From Viola odorata (Eukaryota > Streptophyta > Magnoliopsida > Malpighiales > Violaceae), in assembly GCA_963691705.1 (NCBI GenBank), contig OY829537.1:59682304-59746303 (forward strand): DNA of 64,000 nucleotides. The letters run 5' to 3'. Position 1 is the first letter of the stretch; every line of letters starts with the position of its first letter. This document shows, one piece after another, positions 32,739-43,479 of the stretch. The notes under the pieces were generated by a model. The model did no database searches. It saw only the letters and a program-made list of their open reading frames with translations, and was not told the origin of the DNA. Both the position numbers and the translations under genes were made by a program.

Positions 32739-32844
32739 ACTATCTACACCTTTGACTGATGCCAACCCTAACCTTAGCTAACGCTCCCTAAGAGAGCTTC
32801 CTTGGGTGTTTGTGGTTGCTTTTTGTGCAGATAGAAAAGGGGGA

Positions 32845-33310
32845 ACCTGGGAGTGAAAAGTCCTATCCTTGTGAATGCCAATCCTGATCAGATGGCTCAC
32901 TAAGTGAGGGCACGACCCAGGATGCCTTGAACTAGCGTGGGGATTGAAAGATCCCTAGCACCCTCCGAGAGTGAAAAGTCTTATCCTTGTGAATGTCGGT
33001 CCTGATTAGATGGCTCACTAAGTGAGGGCACTACCCGGAATCCTTGGGAGTGAAAAGTCCTTTTCTTGTAATGACCGTTCTTGCGGAGACGGCCCATCAA
33101 GACAAGGCACGCCCCAAGGATATAGTAACTCCATTCTAGAAGTGAAAAGTCTTATCTTAGTAACCAGACTAGCGTAGTCGGTTCATCAAGTAAGGGCATA
33201 ATTCTAGACGCGAGGACAACGCCTGAAAGTGAAAAGTCCTATCCTTGTGATAGCCAGTCCCGATCCGACGGCTCACTAAGTGAGGGCACTTTCCAGGCCG
33301 ATCGTGGAAA
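32845..33310. repeat. T3 minisatellite between pol and gene B
   Basis: Five degenerate units of about 70-120 bp, here reading GTGAAAAGTCCTATCCTTGT (the reverse of the T1/T2 word because T3 is inverted) near 32,855, 32,972, 33,050, 33,140 and 33,228, each followed by CTCACTAAGTGAGG or similar. Bases 33,311-33,766 beyond it hold no gene I can support. Confidence 0.85.
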
Positions 33311-33766
33311 AATGGAAGCGCAAAGAATCGCGAAATTCCAGCTAGTAACTAGATGCGTAATCCCTAGTGAAGTAGAGCTGATGGAAAAAGCGATTCACGC
33401 GACTTCCATGACTAAACGCCCTATGACGGCAGCGGAAAAGCTCCTACGGGTAATCACTTTCTCTCGTAACCCGTTATGCTACTAATGGTTTACAATTGAG
33501 AATGTGCAGAATAACTTTTGAGTGGCGGAAAATTGACGACTGCACAAAGTGACGATACTATGAGGCTCGCCGGGAAAGCTAACCCGATACCGACCTCAGC
33601 GATATCTGTTGCTGAAATGAGTCTGCTCAAGAAATTAAACATATTATGTCGCCAGGATGGTAGCGACACCCTGGGAATTTCAGAAAGTGAAATAAAGAAA
33701 GGGAAAAGACAGCAGCAAAGATATAAACTGTTCAAATGCATAAAGGTACCTTAGAAAAGTCACGAG

Positions 33767-36161
33767 TTACAGAAACCAAAACAATAACGCCGCGGAGGCA
33801 AAAAAACAAAAAGCCTGACAGCAGTAAAAGAGGCGGCAAAGCTCAGGAATGTGTAAACCCTCAGGGTTCCTCCGTCTCCAACCCTCCGCCTTAGCTCGGC
33901 GAAAGCCTGCTTCATTAAGGTCGGCAGACTTCTGTTTGAAGGCCTGTGACCTTGTCACCTTCATACGCATCTGCTCCATGGACCTCTTCAAAGCATTCGA
34001 CTAAGATGGTGGCCGTCCGCTCAATGTGCCACAGGCTCTTATCGGCTGATTCCTCCGTCAGAGCGGCTCTCTCTTCCTCCCAGGTCATTTTCTCCTTTGC
34101 CAAGGATGACTTCTCTCCTTCCAGCACGGCATTCTTTGCATCAAGGGTAGACACTTGTCTCGACAGCTCCTACTGAGCCAGTAACAATCGATTGCGTTCC
34201 TCCAGCAGCTTATTCTTCTCATTTCACTCTCGCGAAAGTTCAGAAAGGGACGCAGTAAGAGAAGCAGCCTGACGTTGTACGTGCTCTGTCCAGTACTGAA
34301 ATTTCACGAAATTGGAAAAGATTCCAGTGCGTAGCGAGTTCACCTTATCGTCATCTGTCTGTGAGAGGAAAGCTTCCCACTCAGTAGGGGTCGACAGTAT
34401 TTGGGCTGCCAAGAAAGCCAAGGGGTCAACTGAACCATCGCCCCCGAGAGCCGCTAAGCCCGTATTGCGAAAATCATATAAACCCACTTGGTGAATCACA
34501 GTACCAGGCTCACTAGAGGAACTTAGGTCCGCAGCATAGTCAAAGGTAGAGGCCCCCTCGCCGCAACATTGCGATAAAGGAACGCTTGAGGGGACAAAGG
34601 CATAGGAACCACGAGGGTGATAGCCCGTAAAGTCCTAAAAACCTTCTTGATAGCCCGAGTTAGGACCATATGTATGGACGGGCCCACCGAAGGAATTGGG
34701 TGAAGCCCCGAAAGTCTCAGTCGTACTCAGGTTCCCCAAAAATCCAGAAGGGTGAGTTTGGGGAGCATCCATAGAAACAAAGATTCTGTCTGGCCCGACT
34801 TCCGCCTCGACAACGTTAGAAGATAAGCTCCCACCCTCACCCTCCAGCCGAGATCTCTTCCTGGAACCGCCCAGCACATGACTCATGTCCATTTCACCTG
34901 TGGGAGAGGTGGAGGTAGAACCAGTAACGGTCTCCTGCTAAGAACCCAGTACGAAACACAAATAAGAGAAATGGCAATAAACAACGATAAACAGCATATC
35001 GTAACAAGGAAGCACACTCACAGCGGCAGTCTTGAGAAGAGGTGCTTCCGAAGAACCTGCCACGTCCAGAGAAGGAGTAAGAGCGGCAACGCTTCTTGCT
35101 CTTTTCTACTTTTTTCCTTTGGCAAGGACCTTAGGAACCTTAGAAGAAGACGGTTGGGCAGGAGTGGCAGCAATGGTCACGATAGGAATACCTGAAGGAA
35201 TGTCAATATTCCCCTCACAGGCTGAGGAAGAAGATACTTGAGCAAGGCTCACGGAAATGGCAGGAAGCTCAGTGGAGTTATCGACAGCTTCCGTAGAGAT
35301 GGCCTTCTCTTTTTCTTCTCTGTCCTGGGCCCTTTTCAGTCGCCTCCTAACGTTTTCAGGCTTGTAGTCAGGATCTGTCGCTGCATGATGACAAAATAAC
35401 GTTAGCATTAGTATCAGTGATAGTAAAGAAGGAAGCGACTCGACACTCACGTCTAACGCAGGCCTTCATATCGACTCTGCACACCACATAGCGGATATGA
35501 ACGCTGATTTCCAGTTGAAGAAGTTTGTCTAACCAGCCTTGTTCGCGCTGAGGTAGAGTCTCCGGTCGCCCCAGACGTTGTCCTTGACGTCTTGGTTAAA
35601 CCCATACCGCCACCAGGAACTGGGGTCTTCAGGAAGATCTATCACAAAGAACTCTTTCTTCCAAGCATCGACAGAGGACTCAATATGGAGAAGTTTCCAA
35701 GTGAATGACTTGAGTGAGTCATCGTCATAATGGGGCAATATCGTTATCACTCCCCGACACTTCATCAGTTTAAAAACTGATTTAAGCAGTAAAAGAGAAG
35801 GGGAAGTGATCCCCTTATATTTACAAAGTTCTAAGAAGGCATAAACGCAGCAATACGCATTCGGGGCTAATTGAACAGGATTCAAATCGCAGGCAATGAG
35901 CAACTATTTTATGAAAGAGTTGATGGGAAGCTGGAAACCGTAACAGAACATTTGTGTGTACAGGACCCTACGATTGCCCGTCAAAACGCTATTCAAGTGT
36001 ACCGACTCAGGGGCAACGGTGGCCTTATAACCCTCAGGGATAACAACATTGTGAGTGGCTAAATGCTCATTAAGAGCAACCTCAGAGGTGATACTACTAA
36101 CGATAATAGCCATCTTTTTCTCATCGGCAGATCTCGACTCAGAGCGGCGAGTCTTAGCCAT
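33767..36161 (-). pseudogene. T3 antisense gene B, PF04195-like coiled-coil protein, heavily broken
   Basis: Start MAKTRRSESRSADEKK at 36,161. Exon 1 (36,161-35,451) has the domain (YTQMFCYGFQLPINSF, PNAYCCVYAFLELCKYKGI, FTWKLLHIE) with a stop at 35,904-35,906 and a further break near 35,529. Intron 1 is 35,450-35,381 (GTGAGT...TGCAG, with ACTAATGCTAAC inside). Exon 2 is 35,380-35,022 (RRRLKRAQ, KVPKVLAKGKK). Intron 2 is 35,021-34,935 (GTGAGT...TAGCAG). Exon 3 runs from 34,934 (MDMSHVLGGSRKRSRLEGEGG) through a coiled coil to GWRRRNPE near 33,850, with several stops and shifts (about 34,635, 34,224, 34,155). Function is unknown. Confidence 0.72.
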
Positions 36162-36328
36162 GGCAAAAATAAAAAAGTAAAGATGGAGAAGACGACGAAA
36201 GAAAAGAGGAGATACCTTTAGAGAGAAAGCTCTTCGAGAACCTTGAACGGTCAAAAGAAAATAAGACGGCTAGAGAAAATATGAAGAAAGCAGAACGGAA
36301 AAAATAAGCAAAAGAAACAAGTATTGGG

Positions 36329-36560
36329 TTTTATAACCCTAGTAGTCAACAAAACGACGGACGTCGCAGCCGTTGCGTGAGAGGATCACAAGGAAAAGAC
36401 TCAAGCAATGAGTACAATTCTAGAGAAACACGGCAACGCTTCGATCTTGCTAAAATTCTGAAGCACGCTAGCCCTAGGTGTTCTAAAAAATGGACACGTG
36501 TGCCTAAGTTATCAAGACTTTTCTCCCGCATCAATCAAAAGCTCATAAGCATTAAATGCT
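36329..36560 (-). promoter_or_regulatory. T3 gene B promoter: palindrome, CACGTG box and TATA box
   Basis: On the minus strand: AGCATTTAATGCTT (36,560-36,547), CACGTG (36,500-36,495) and GGGTTATAAAACCCAA (TATA core 36,336-36,329). Spacing is the same as in T1 to within a few bases. The region 36,561-36,925 is spacer and the decayed end of gene A. Confidence 0.65.
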
Positions 36561-36925
36561 CTGAAAAGCAGAAAGGATATCTTGGAATAAGACAAGAGTG
36601 ATACTACACTAAAGGGGATAACGCAGAATGGCATTAACCAAGCCGGTAGCCTCCCGGATAACGGGGAAAAGCAAAGCAGAGATTATTTAAAAATGAAGTG
36701 CAAATATCGTTTCGCGCGAAAAGGCGTTATTACAATACAAGAAAAAGTGAATAAATGGGAAAATCTTCCCAGAGAATCAGCCTTGACCAGTCGATGGCCG
36801 GCACAGATATCGCTGCCACCATTCGCCTACTCCTCCCCGAGAGAAAGAAAATCTCCCTCGCCTTCGCCTAAATCCTTTATCTTCTTGGAAGTATAATCAG
36901 ACAGCTTGGTCAAGTCAACGGCTCC

Positions 36926-39039
36926 CTAGCGGTAGAGATCTGTAAAGCCAGCGATACAGGCCTCCATAGTCTTATCTTTCCACCAAGCTATCCTCGAGGG
37001 CACTTTGGCCAAATCCGCATCATGGAACAATATCTCTTCACGAAGGAGAGAGTTCCTTTTGTCGGCCGCCACTTGTTCCGCCTCCAGTAGCTCCACTTTA
37101 GCCTTCCCTTTGGATCTTTCTCGTGCGAGATCGACGCGACACTTGTTCAACTCTGCCCGGGTACGATCATGAAGCTTGGATAGCTCTGTTACCTTCGCCA
37201 AAGCGGCATCTAATTGTTCCGTCGAATCGGGAGAGCATCGAACCTTGCCGCTCTGATCCTCAAGATAATAGTTCAGCTCGCGAAAGCTAGCCAGCATATC
37301 ATTCAGAGGGCGTGTATGTTGAACTTCAGGAGGGCGCTGCAGGAACTCTTCCTTGTCCTTCGAAGAACTGAACATCTGGCCCACTATGGTCCCTATCGGC
37401 TCATCTCGCGATAGCGGATCTGATATCCCTAAAGCACGAAGCCCGTCGGTACCGAAGGACGACAGATCCAGCTGAAACGCAGCATTTCCTTGAGGACCTT
37501 GAGGGGAAAGGTTGGCGATAAAGGGAGGAGAGCAACTCTTTACGAAATTACCAACGCCCGAGATCGACGAAAGGAATAAAGGCTGAGGTTTCTTCGGGAC
37601 AGGATTAGGAGGAACGTTTGGGTTTGAAACCGGCACGGACACGTCTGGGATATAGGAGGAAATCGGAGAATCAGGGCCACCGGATGGCAAAGGTGGGTCC
37701 ACCCCGCAAAAACCTCATCAGTTTTGGAAAGAACAACGGAAGGTGCCTTGACAACCTCCGCCACTTGCGAGGTACTCGTGATAGGACACATGTCGACCTT
37801 AGTGGAGGGAACTGCGTTAACTTCCTTCAAGGGAGGAATCGGGGGATCCATTTTCTCTTTCCGGATTTTCTTTTTGAGGCGGTCCGTTTCGGCAGCCATC
37901 TCCTCGCTATTGTCCTCGGATGACTCCGCCACAAGACCGTTTTTCCTCACCCTGACCTTCATCCGTTGGGCAAGAGTCTCGTGACGTAGTTCAGAGCCGG
38001 CATCCATGCTCTCGCTATCGCTATCAACTATTTCAGTCGCAGGACGACTCGAAGACACTCCCCTACCCCGGAGCGGCAACCAATTCTCAAGAAAACGAGA
38101 AGGTTGGGAGGAAACGTTGCGCGCTGCGACAGTCTTAATCCTCCTTTTCCTTGGTGGGATAATTGGATTGCCGGAACTTTCGGGCGGCGGAGAAGGAGGT
38201 AGCGTTTGAAGTGGTACCACGTTCAGAGGAGTGTTATTTCCACCAGAGGAACAACCCTCAGCACTACCTGTCAACGGAATATATTAATATAGCAAGTAAA
38301 GCGAAGCGATAACGCGGCAAAAGAAAAACTCACCAACGATACATTCTTTCAAGGGTCTGAATCGAGCAAATTCCCGAATGTGGAAAGGCCCTTCTATCTC
38401 TAAGAGAGTAGAAACATGGGACACATCGGTGCTAGACAGCACTTCTAGATTTTTCCAATCGGCACTAGCAATATTTTGATTAAAGCCTCCGCGCCACCAG
38501 CGGGACGGCAGTCGAAGGGTGAAGAAACCATTTTTCCAATTATCCACGTTTTCTTCAAAACCTTGGAAGTTCCGCCAGAAAAAGCGCACGACGTCGTCAT
38601 TCCATCTAGGAGTGATATCCACCAAGCAGGCGCGACAGCTCAGCTTGAAAAATATACGGAACAGATCAAGGGATGGAGTGAAAATACGCTTCATCTCGCA
38701 TGACCGAAGGAACGCGTAAATCCCACACCATGAAGATGGAGTTATTTGAACCGGATTGAGATCGTAGTGGTTGAGCAGCTTCATCAGAGAAGTATGAAGT
38801 GGGAGATGAAATTCGTAGAGGAACATCTTGAAGTAAACCAGCCGAAACGTTCCCCACATGGCGGCGTGAAGCCGAATGTCTTTCGTAGGGATATATGGGC
38901 GACAACCCAAGGGGAAGGTGATACCGTTCTCCTCCAACTCAGCCCTCAAAACTTCATCACAATCGAAAATACTACGAGCTCTCCTAGCCTCGAGATCTAT
39001 GGGATTTTCGACTCTCGTAGAAGCTCCAATATGAGACAT
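36926..39039 (-). pseudogene. T3 antisense gene A, PF04195-like protein, two exons
   Basis: Start MSHIGASTRVENP at 39,039. Exon 1 (39,039-38,334) is uninterrupted: VYFKMFLYEFHLPLHTSLM, SWCGIYAFLRSCEMKRIF, VDITPRWND, FFWRNFQGFEENVDNWKNGFF. The intron is 38,333-38,268 (GTGAGT...GACAG, 66 bp). Exon 2 starts at 38,267 (PLNVVPLQTLPPSPPPESS, Pro/Ser-rich, basic KRRIKTVAARN), shifts frame near 37,700, and continues through GTDGLRALGISDPLSRDEP and a coiled coil to a stop at 36,926-36,928. T1 runs about 40 residues further, so this stop is premature. Function is unknown. Confidence 0.76.
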
Positions 39040-39230
39040 AAGGAATTGGGAAAATAAACTACAGCGAGAGAGGGACAAAATACCTGGAAAAAGTAGCCGG
39101 AGAACAGACCGTCGTCGCCGGCGAGCAGTTGTGAAGACTCTCTTCTCGAGCAAGAAGAAACGCAGGAGAAAGAGAAAGTGTGAAAAATTGCAGAATATTA
39201 GCAAAAATGATAAAAGAGAATAGGGTTTCC

Positions 39231-39280
39231 CTTATAAAGGTTCAACTTGAAGAAGACAGCCTGTAGAATTGAAACACGTG
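39231..39280 (-). promoter_or_regulatory. T3 gene A promoter: CACGTG box and TATA box
   Basis: Minus strand: CACGTG at 39,280-39,275 and TTTATAAG at 39,238-39,231. The CACGTG-TATA gap is 36 bp here and 39 bp in T1. Confidence 0.55.
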
Positions 39281-39508
39281 CGGAGCAGAAAGAGACGCGT
39301 GGACAGTCATTTATGTCTTTCAGAAAAGACGGTTATTGACTAGAGATCCAACGACAGTTGTACTCAACCACTGATCCCCTCAGCGATAACCCTTGACGTT
39401 CGAAGAAGTGAATTAGAAAGGCGATAGGGGAACAAAAGAAAAGGGAAGATTATCTTATTCATTTTTGGAAAGTCATACGGCATCTACAAAGGGACGAGAC
39501 ATTTTAAA

Positions 39509-39931
39509 CTAATCGCCCTCAGACCAAGAGATACCATAGCAATAAACCACATCATCATCCAAGAGCGATGGCTCCCTACTAAAGGGAGGGAAAGTCTCTT
39601 CCTTCCTCTTTCCTACGTATATCGATGATCGGTCGGGCTCCTCTTCTGTGGTCGACATCGCCATTTCAGCGCTCACGGAGGGGAAAGTTATTTCTGGCAA
39701 GACACGGGGAGGAAGAGAGGGTTCATCCCCCTTTTCAGCAGAGGGGGTATGATACTTGAAAAGCGGTGCAGACACTTTTGAGGCATTTTTCCTCTGCCTC
39801 TTGCGTCCCCGCCGGCGAACAAACAGCCTCCACGGAGGCGACGGAGGAGGGTTGTCTGAGTCCAGCGAAGTCGGAGGAGTTGGCAGGGAATCCCGCGCCG
39901 CTGTATCCAAAAAATAAGAGTCAGCCATGAG
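39509..39931 (-). CDS. T3 antisense gene C, small basic/acidic protein
   Basis: 140 residues, uninterrupted. Start MADSYFLDTAARDS chosen because T2 gene C begins MADSY at the same place. A Pro/Ser-rich start is followed by a strongly basic patch (RRRGRKRQRKNASK), a Ser/Glu-rich middle and the conserved acidic aromatic end DDDVVYCYGISWSEGD. A TATA-like CTATTTAAAGG lies near 40,006-39,997 on the minus strand. The basic patch could be a nuclear-localisation signal. No homology to a known enzyme was recognised. It is the only complete gene C in the window. Confidence 0.6.
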   Translation of the reverse strand, partial: LMADSYFLDTAARDSLPTPPTSLDSDNPPPSPPWRLFVRRRGRKRQRKNASKVSAPLFKYHTPSAEKGDEPSLPPRVLPEITFPSVSAEMAMSTTEEEPDRSSIYVGKRKEETFPPFSREPSLLDDDVVYCYGISWSEGD

Positions 39932-40437
39932 ATCACAGGCGATCTGCCAAGGGGAAAAATAAATAAAAAGATGAACAGAAAAGGGGGAAAGGATACCTTT
40001 AAATAGCCAAAAGAGGGGGAAAAGCTTTTGATCTCCCAACACGACTTTTGAGAACTGACACGCGTACAACCTACAGTACGAATCTAGATTTACAGTCACG
40101 CCTGTTGAAATCTCCCCCAGATCGAGGAAAACTGAAAATTAGCCCAATCGATGGACAAGGAGGTGGCGGCGCATAATTAATGTGGAACGGTTAGTGGGGA
40201 AACCGTCCAGTGATTGACTCGTTTTCAGTTGGGCTAAGAATACCTCCAATTGAAAAAAGACAAAGGACGCATTAAAGAAGAAGAACAGTGATTAAGGACA
40301 CAACGGAAGCAGTTTATTTATTATGGCCTAATGGCCGAAAGGTACAGCCTCATAACTAGGAGAAAAGAAAAAAGGCTCAAAGGGAGCCACCGCTGTTAGG
40401 CATCAGAGCCAGCGTCCTCGGGAACTTCAGGAATGTC

Positions 40438-40773
40438 TTACAGAGAGTCCATGACCAGAGTCAGGTCGGCGGAGGTGACCCTCATCCCCTTCAAGCAGCA
40501 CCCCAGCATGTCCTTGCGCTGCTGCAGCATGGCGATTACCACCTGGATCCGAGCGATAGAGGTGGCCAGCCTCGACACGCTCTCTAAAGGACTGAAATCC
40601 TCCAGAGACGTGGCTCCTAGCCTGGAATGGAGTGGGGTCACCATCCCTTGCAGCTCCAGGATGTCCTCGGAAGTCTTGACCAGCATGTTCTCCAGGAACC
40701 CGACGTCACCATTATTAAGGTTCTTGAGAGTGTGACCCTTGGAAAGGAGAAAATTTTTAGTCAAATGATCCAT
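40438..40773 (-). CDS. T3 antisense gene D, small helical protein
   Basis: 111 residues, uninterrupted: MDHLTKNFLLSKGHTLKNL, GDVGFLENMLVKTSEDIL, then heptad-like Leu/Ile/Met spacing (VSRLATSIARIQVVIAMLQQRKDM) consistent with a coiled coil. T2 keeps only the first 35 or so residues. A TATA box CTATAAAT lies at 40,813-40,806 (minus). It is the outermost gene of the cassette, next to the 3' LTR. Function is unknown. Confidence 0.6.
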   Translation of the reverse strand: MDHLTKNFLLSKGHTLKNLNNGDVGFLENMLVKTSEDILELQGMVTPLHSRLGATSLEDFSPLESVSRLATSIARIQVVIAMLQQRKDMLGCCLKGMRVTSADLTLVMDSL

Positions 40774-40805
40774 GATGAGGAGAGCGTGGGGGAGAAAGCC
40801 CCCTG

Positions 40806-40813
40806 ATTTATAG
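40806..40813 (-). promoter_or_regulatory. T3 gene D TATA box
   Basis: CTATAAAT on the minus strand, about 33 bp upstream of the gene D start, matching the T2 arrangement. Confidence 0.45.
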
Positions 40814-41747
40814 ACTCCGAGAAAAGGGCCTTGGGAAAAAAGGAGGTCCTCAAAAGACGAGCTGTCCCGTTACCTTCGAAGACCGATGGACCTGAAACGG
40901 AAACCAAGGTCGACGTTCGTATACTACCAATGATGCAGATATTCGAAGGGGTACGAGATAGAATCCTGAAAAATGCCAAAAGGTATGATATTACGGGTGG
41001 CCATGATGTAAAAGCCATACGGTTGTTGGTATCCACAGTATAAGGCCGCGTCGATGTCGCAGGTAGCTCCTAGCAACGTAAAGCCTCGCCGACATCGCAG
41101 GTATCTAGTGGTATAAAGCCGCACAAATCGTAGGCAGCTGATGGCATAAAACCGCATCAATATCGTTATTTTCATGAGCGGAAAGGAAAGAAAGAGCCCG
41201 CGTGATCTCAAAATCCCTGTAAGTACAAAGTTTGCTAATTTCTCCATGAATACCTATCTCCTCTATGTGTTTGCAGTACACTCAAAAGGATGATGGACCC
41301 GGAACGTATGCGAGCCTACGGTATGACCTGGCCGCAATCCTCGGCGGTATCGAAAGTAGCCCGTCAGTGGCTCTCCTACGACGCGAACGAAGTTGCGACT
41401 TTCTAAACCCTACTGATGGACCAAGCAGAATAATATCGCTGGGCGAAAGCAACGCCCTAATGGTTATGAACGGGATAGCGGCGTCTCTTGTGGATCTCTT
41501 AATACCTCAGGAGGACGGGTCTTTAGACAAGAATGAAGGCCGGAATCTGCTTACTCGGAGGAAAGCTCCAGATCTAAGCTCTACCCGTCGTTTAAGCCAA
41601 TCTCTGTTGTGCTAAAGGACACAAGAAGCTCGGAGATCCTATGAGCATATCGCCTTAAGAAAGAAAGGACCCTCACCTAAGATTCCAGACATGGATAGAG
41701 AATGACAGCCCTTGGTAAACACTCGGGCTCGTTTTCAGTTGGGCTTA
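40814..41747. other. T3 3' internal spacer with minisatellite
   Basis: Noncoding. About 41,030-41,170 is a tandem repeat of a unit near 34 bp (GTAAGGCCGC..., GTAAAGCCTC..., ATAAAGCCGC..., ATAAAACCGC...), homologous to T2 18,735-18,850. The last 44 bp before the LTR (41,704-41,747) are nearly identical to T2 and contain GGGCTCGTTTTCAGTTGGGC in place of an obvious polypurine tract. Confidence 0.6.
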
Positions 41748-41883
41748 TGATAACCATTAAGGCAATCCTAAGGGCATTGCTGTAATTATGACCCCTGTCG
41801 AAGAGGGAGTCCCACAAGACTTATCGGACATCTAAGCTATCGCTACCTGACCTTGAAGCGTTTACTGGGATGGTCTACTTCAG

Positions 41884-41917
<34 letters not shown>

Positions 41918-42360
41918 GAGGTCTCACGCATCTCTAAGCGCACGACATTATCCCATCCCAGGGACCTATAGAGCTATCGCCCCCGACATCATCGTAGGTA
42001 TCGCCCCCGGTACCCTCCTCGGAGACATCAACCATGATGCTACCTCAGGTATCACTCATGACATCACCCTCAGGTATCGCCCGTGACGTCATCAGGGTCG
42101 TTGTCTGGCCTGGATATCGCCCTTTCGTCCAGCTATCGCCTCCAGTGGCCTACAAATACCCCTTAATTTAAACATCAAGTAAGCCAAGAATTCTCTTACT
42201 AGAACCGCTACTATTTTTGAACCACTTACTGACTTAAGCATCGGAGTGTCTACGCCGGAGCCCCCCATCCAGCGCCTTGCAGGTGGATTCGACGGCAACT
42301 ACAGCAACTCCGACCAATGGAAGTCAACCCCCCGATCGCATAAGAGATAAAATCTTAACA
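41748..42360 (+). repeat. T3 3' LTR (613 bp) with a run of 32 G
   Basis: It starts TGATAAC at 41,748 and ends CTTAACA at 42,360, aligned with T1 and T2. A run of 32 G (41,885-41,916) sits where T1 and T2 have only 6-7 G in GAGGGGGG(G)AC. The segment TTAAGCATCGGAGTGTCTAC (42,234-42,253) matches the other two LTRs. Confidence 0.82.
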
Positions 42361-43119
42361 ACAAAGAGCGATTCCTTTTCGGTTAAGTCTTGAATTTCCA
42401 TGTGCAACTCGGTGAATTCTTTCACGTACTCGCTCACACTTCCCTTGTGCGCTAGGCACTGAAGCTTGGCCCTAGCTTCATGCTCTACATTTTATGGGTA
42501 GAACATGGCCTTCAACTCCCTTGTGAAGTCAGCATACGTGTCCATGGTCCCTGTACCACGTTCGATGTCCCTATACCTACGCCTCCACCATAGCATCGCG
42601 GTATCTACTAGGTAATTTACCACGGTCTTGATCTTTTCCTCATCCTCTATGATGTGGCATTGATCAAAGTAGGGGTCAAGGCCATAAGAAGTTCTCAACT
42701 TCCTTGGCGCTCCTTATCCCACCGAAAGTCTTCGGTCTTAGTGCGTCGATCCTCGATCATGTAGGTGCTCCTCCTTGGATGACAGCCTACTTACAAAGGA
42801 TCAATTCTCCTTTTAATTCTTGCACTTGTTCCATCAAGGTGACTACTTACGCTTGGAGGGTGGTTTGGTCCTCGTACTGCTAGTCACTCAACTTGACCAT
42901 GGTGTTGAGGACACCTTGCATCCCCACCTGGAACTCCTCCTTCCCTATAGAGAGTTTTTCAATATGTGGGTCCAGCTCCTTAAATCGGTCCATGTTGTCG
43001 GCCACAGTTAACTCTAACCGTGCCACCCTAGCCTCCATTGCACGTGAAACGCCTTCATATTTGTCACCCAAGTTGCCCCTCTCTTGTTCGTTGTTGGTTG
43101 AGCCTAAATCATTAGCCAT
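42361..43119 (-). pseudogene. gag: Chromovirus-like gag W, degraded
   Basis: N-terminus MANDLGSTNNEQERGNLGDKY with a helical region (43,119-42,880). The gag core is at 42,698-42,492 (YFDQCHIIEDEEKIKTVVNYL, AMLWWRRRYRD, FTRELKAMFYP), then a stop and, after it, the usual continuation (EARAKLQCLAHKGSVSEYVKEF) to the T3 LTR end at 42,361, where it is cut. It is typical of Ty3/gypsy gag. It lies downstream of an integrase, so it belongs to a second element or a rearranged copy. Confidence 0.75.
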
Positions 43120-43354
43120 GTGTTCGTGTGAACTCTTGCTCCGCTACCACTTATCATGGGATAAAAGTATGTGCACCGATTTCACTAGTGCGGCCCTTAG
43201 CTAGCTTGCCTTCTTACTTGCTAAGTCAGGCTCTGAATGAGTTAGCACAAGTAACGCAAAAAAAAATAAAGAACTCAAAAATGAATAAGAAAAGGTGTGG
43301 GAAGGATTCGTATATTAACATCACGACTTGGTCCTTGGCTTGGAGTGCTTCTTT

Positions 43355-43425
43355 CCTCATCTCGGCCTCAATCTAAAGTGCTAGCTTCTCGGCCTCAATC
43401 TAAAATGCTAGCTTCTCGGCCTTGT
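43355..43425. repeat. Short tandem repeat, about 27-bp unit
   Basis: Two and a half copies of CTTCTCGGCCTCAATCTAAA plus GTGCTAG or ATGCTAG. On the minus strand it reads as a repeated EAEKLAL-type peptide word broken by stops. It lies between the integrase remnant and gag W. Confidence 0.6.
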
Positions 43426-43479
43426 TGCGGGTTATTGGCCTTTATGGTGTGGTGTCCTCAACGTCCAATGTAGGCGCAG

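Larger units (their letters stand above)
30309..42360 (+). mobile_element. T3: Tat-like LTR retrotransposon, 5' truncated
   Basis: A plus-strand element that begins inside the RT tail at about 30,309. It continues through RNase H and integrase (to 32,738), minisatellite (32,845-33,310), antisense genes B, A, C and D (36,161 back to 33,767; 39,039-36,926; 39,931-39,509; 40,773-40,438 on the minus strand), and the 3' LTR (41,748-42,360). It has the most complete antisense cassette in the window. The 5' LTR, gag and most of RT are missing. Confidence 0.9.

Noticed and set aside
17663..42360. T2-T3 as one inverted duplication of the same element
   Set aside because: The arms differ strongly in LTR, pol and antisense genes; they are different subfamilies.
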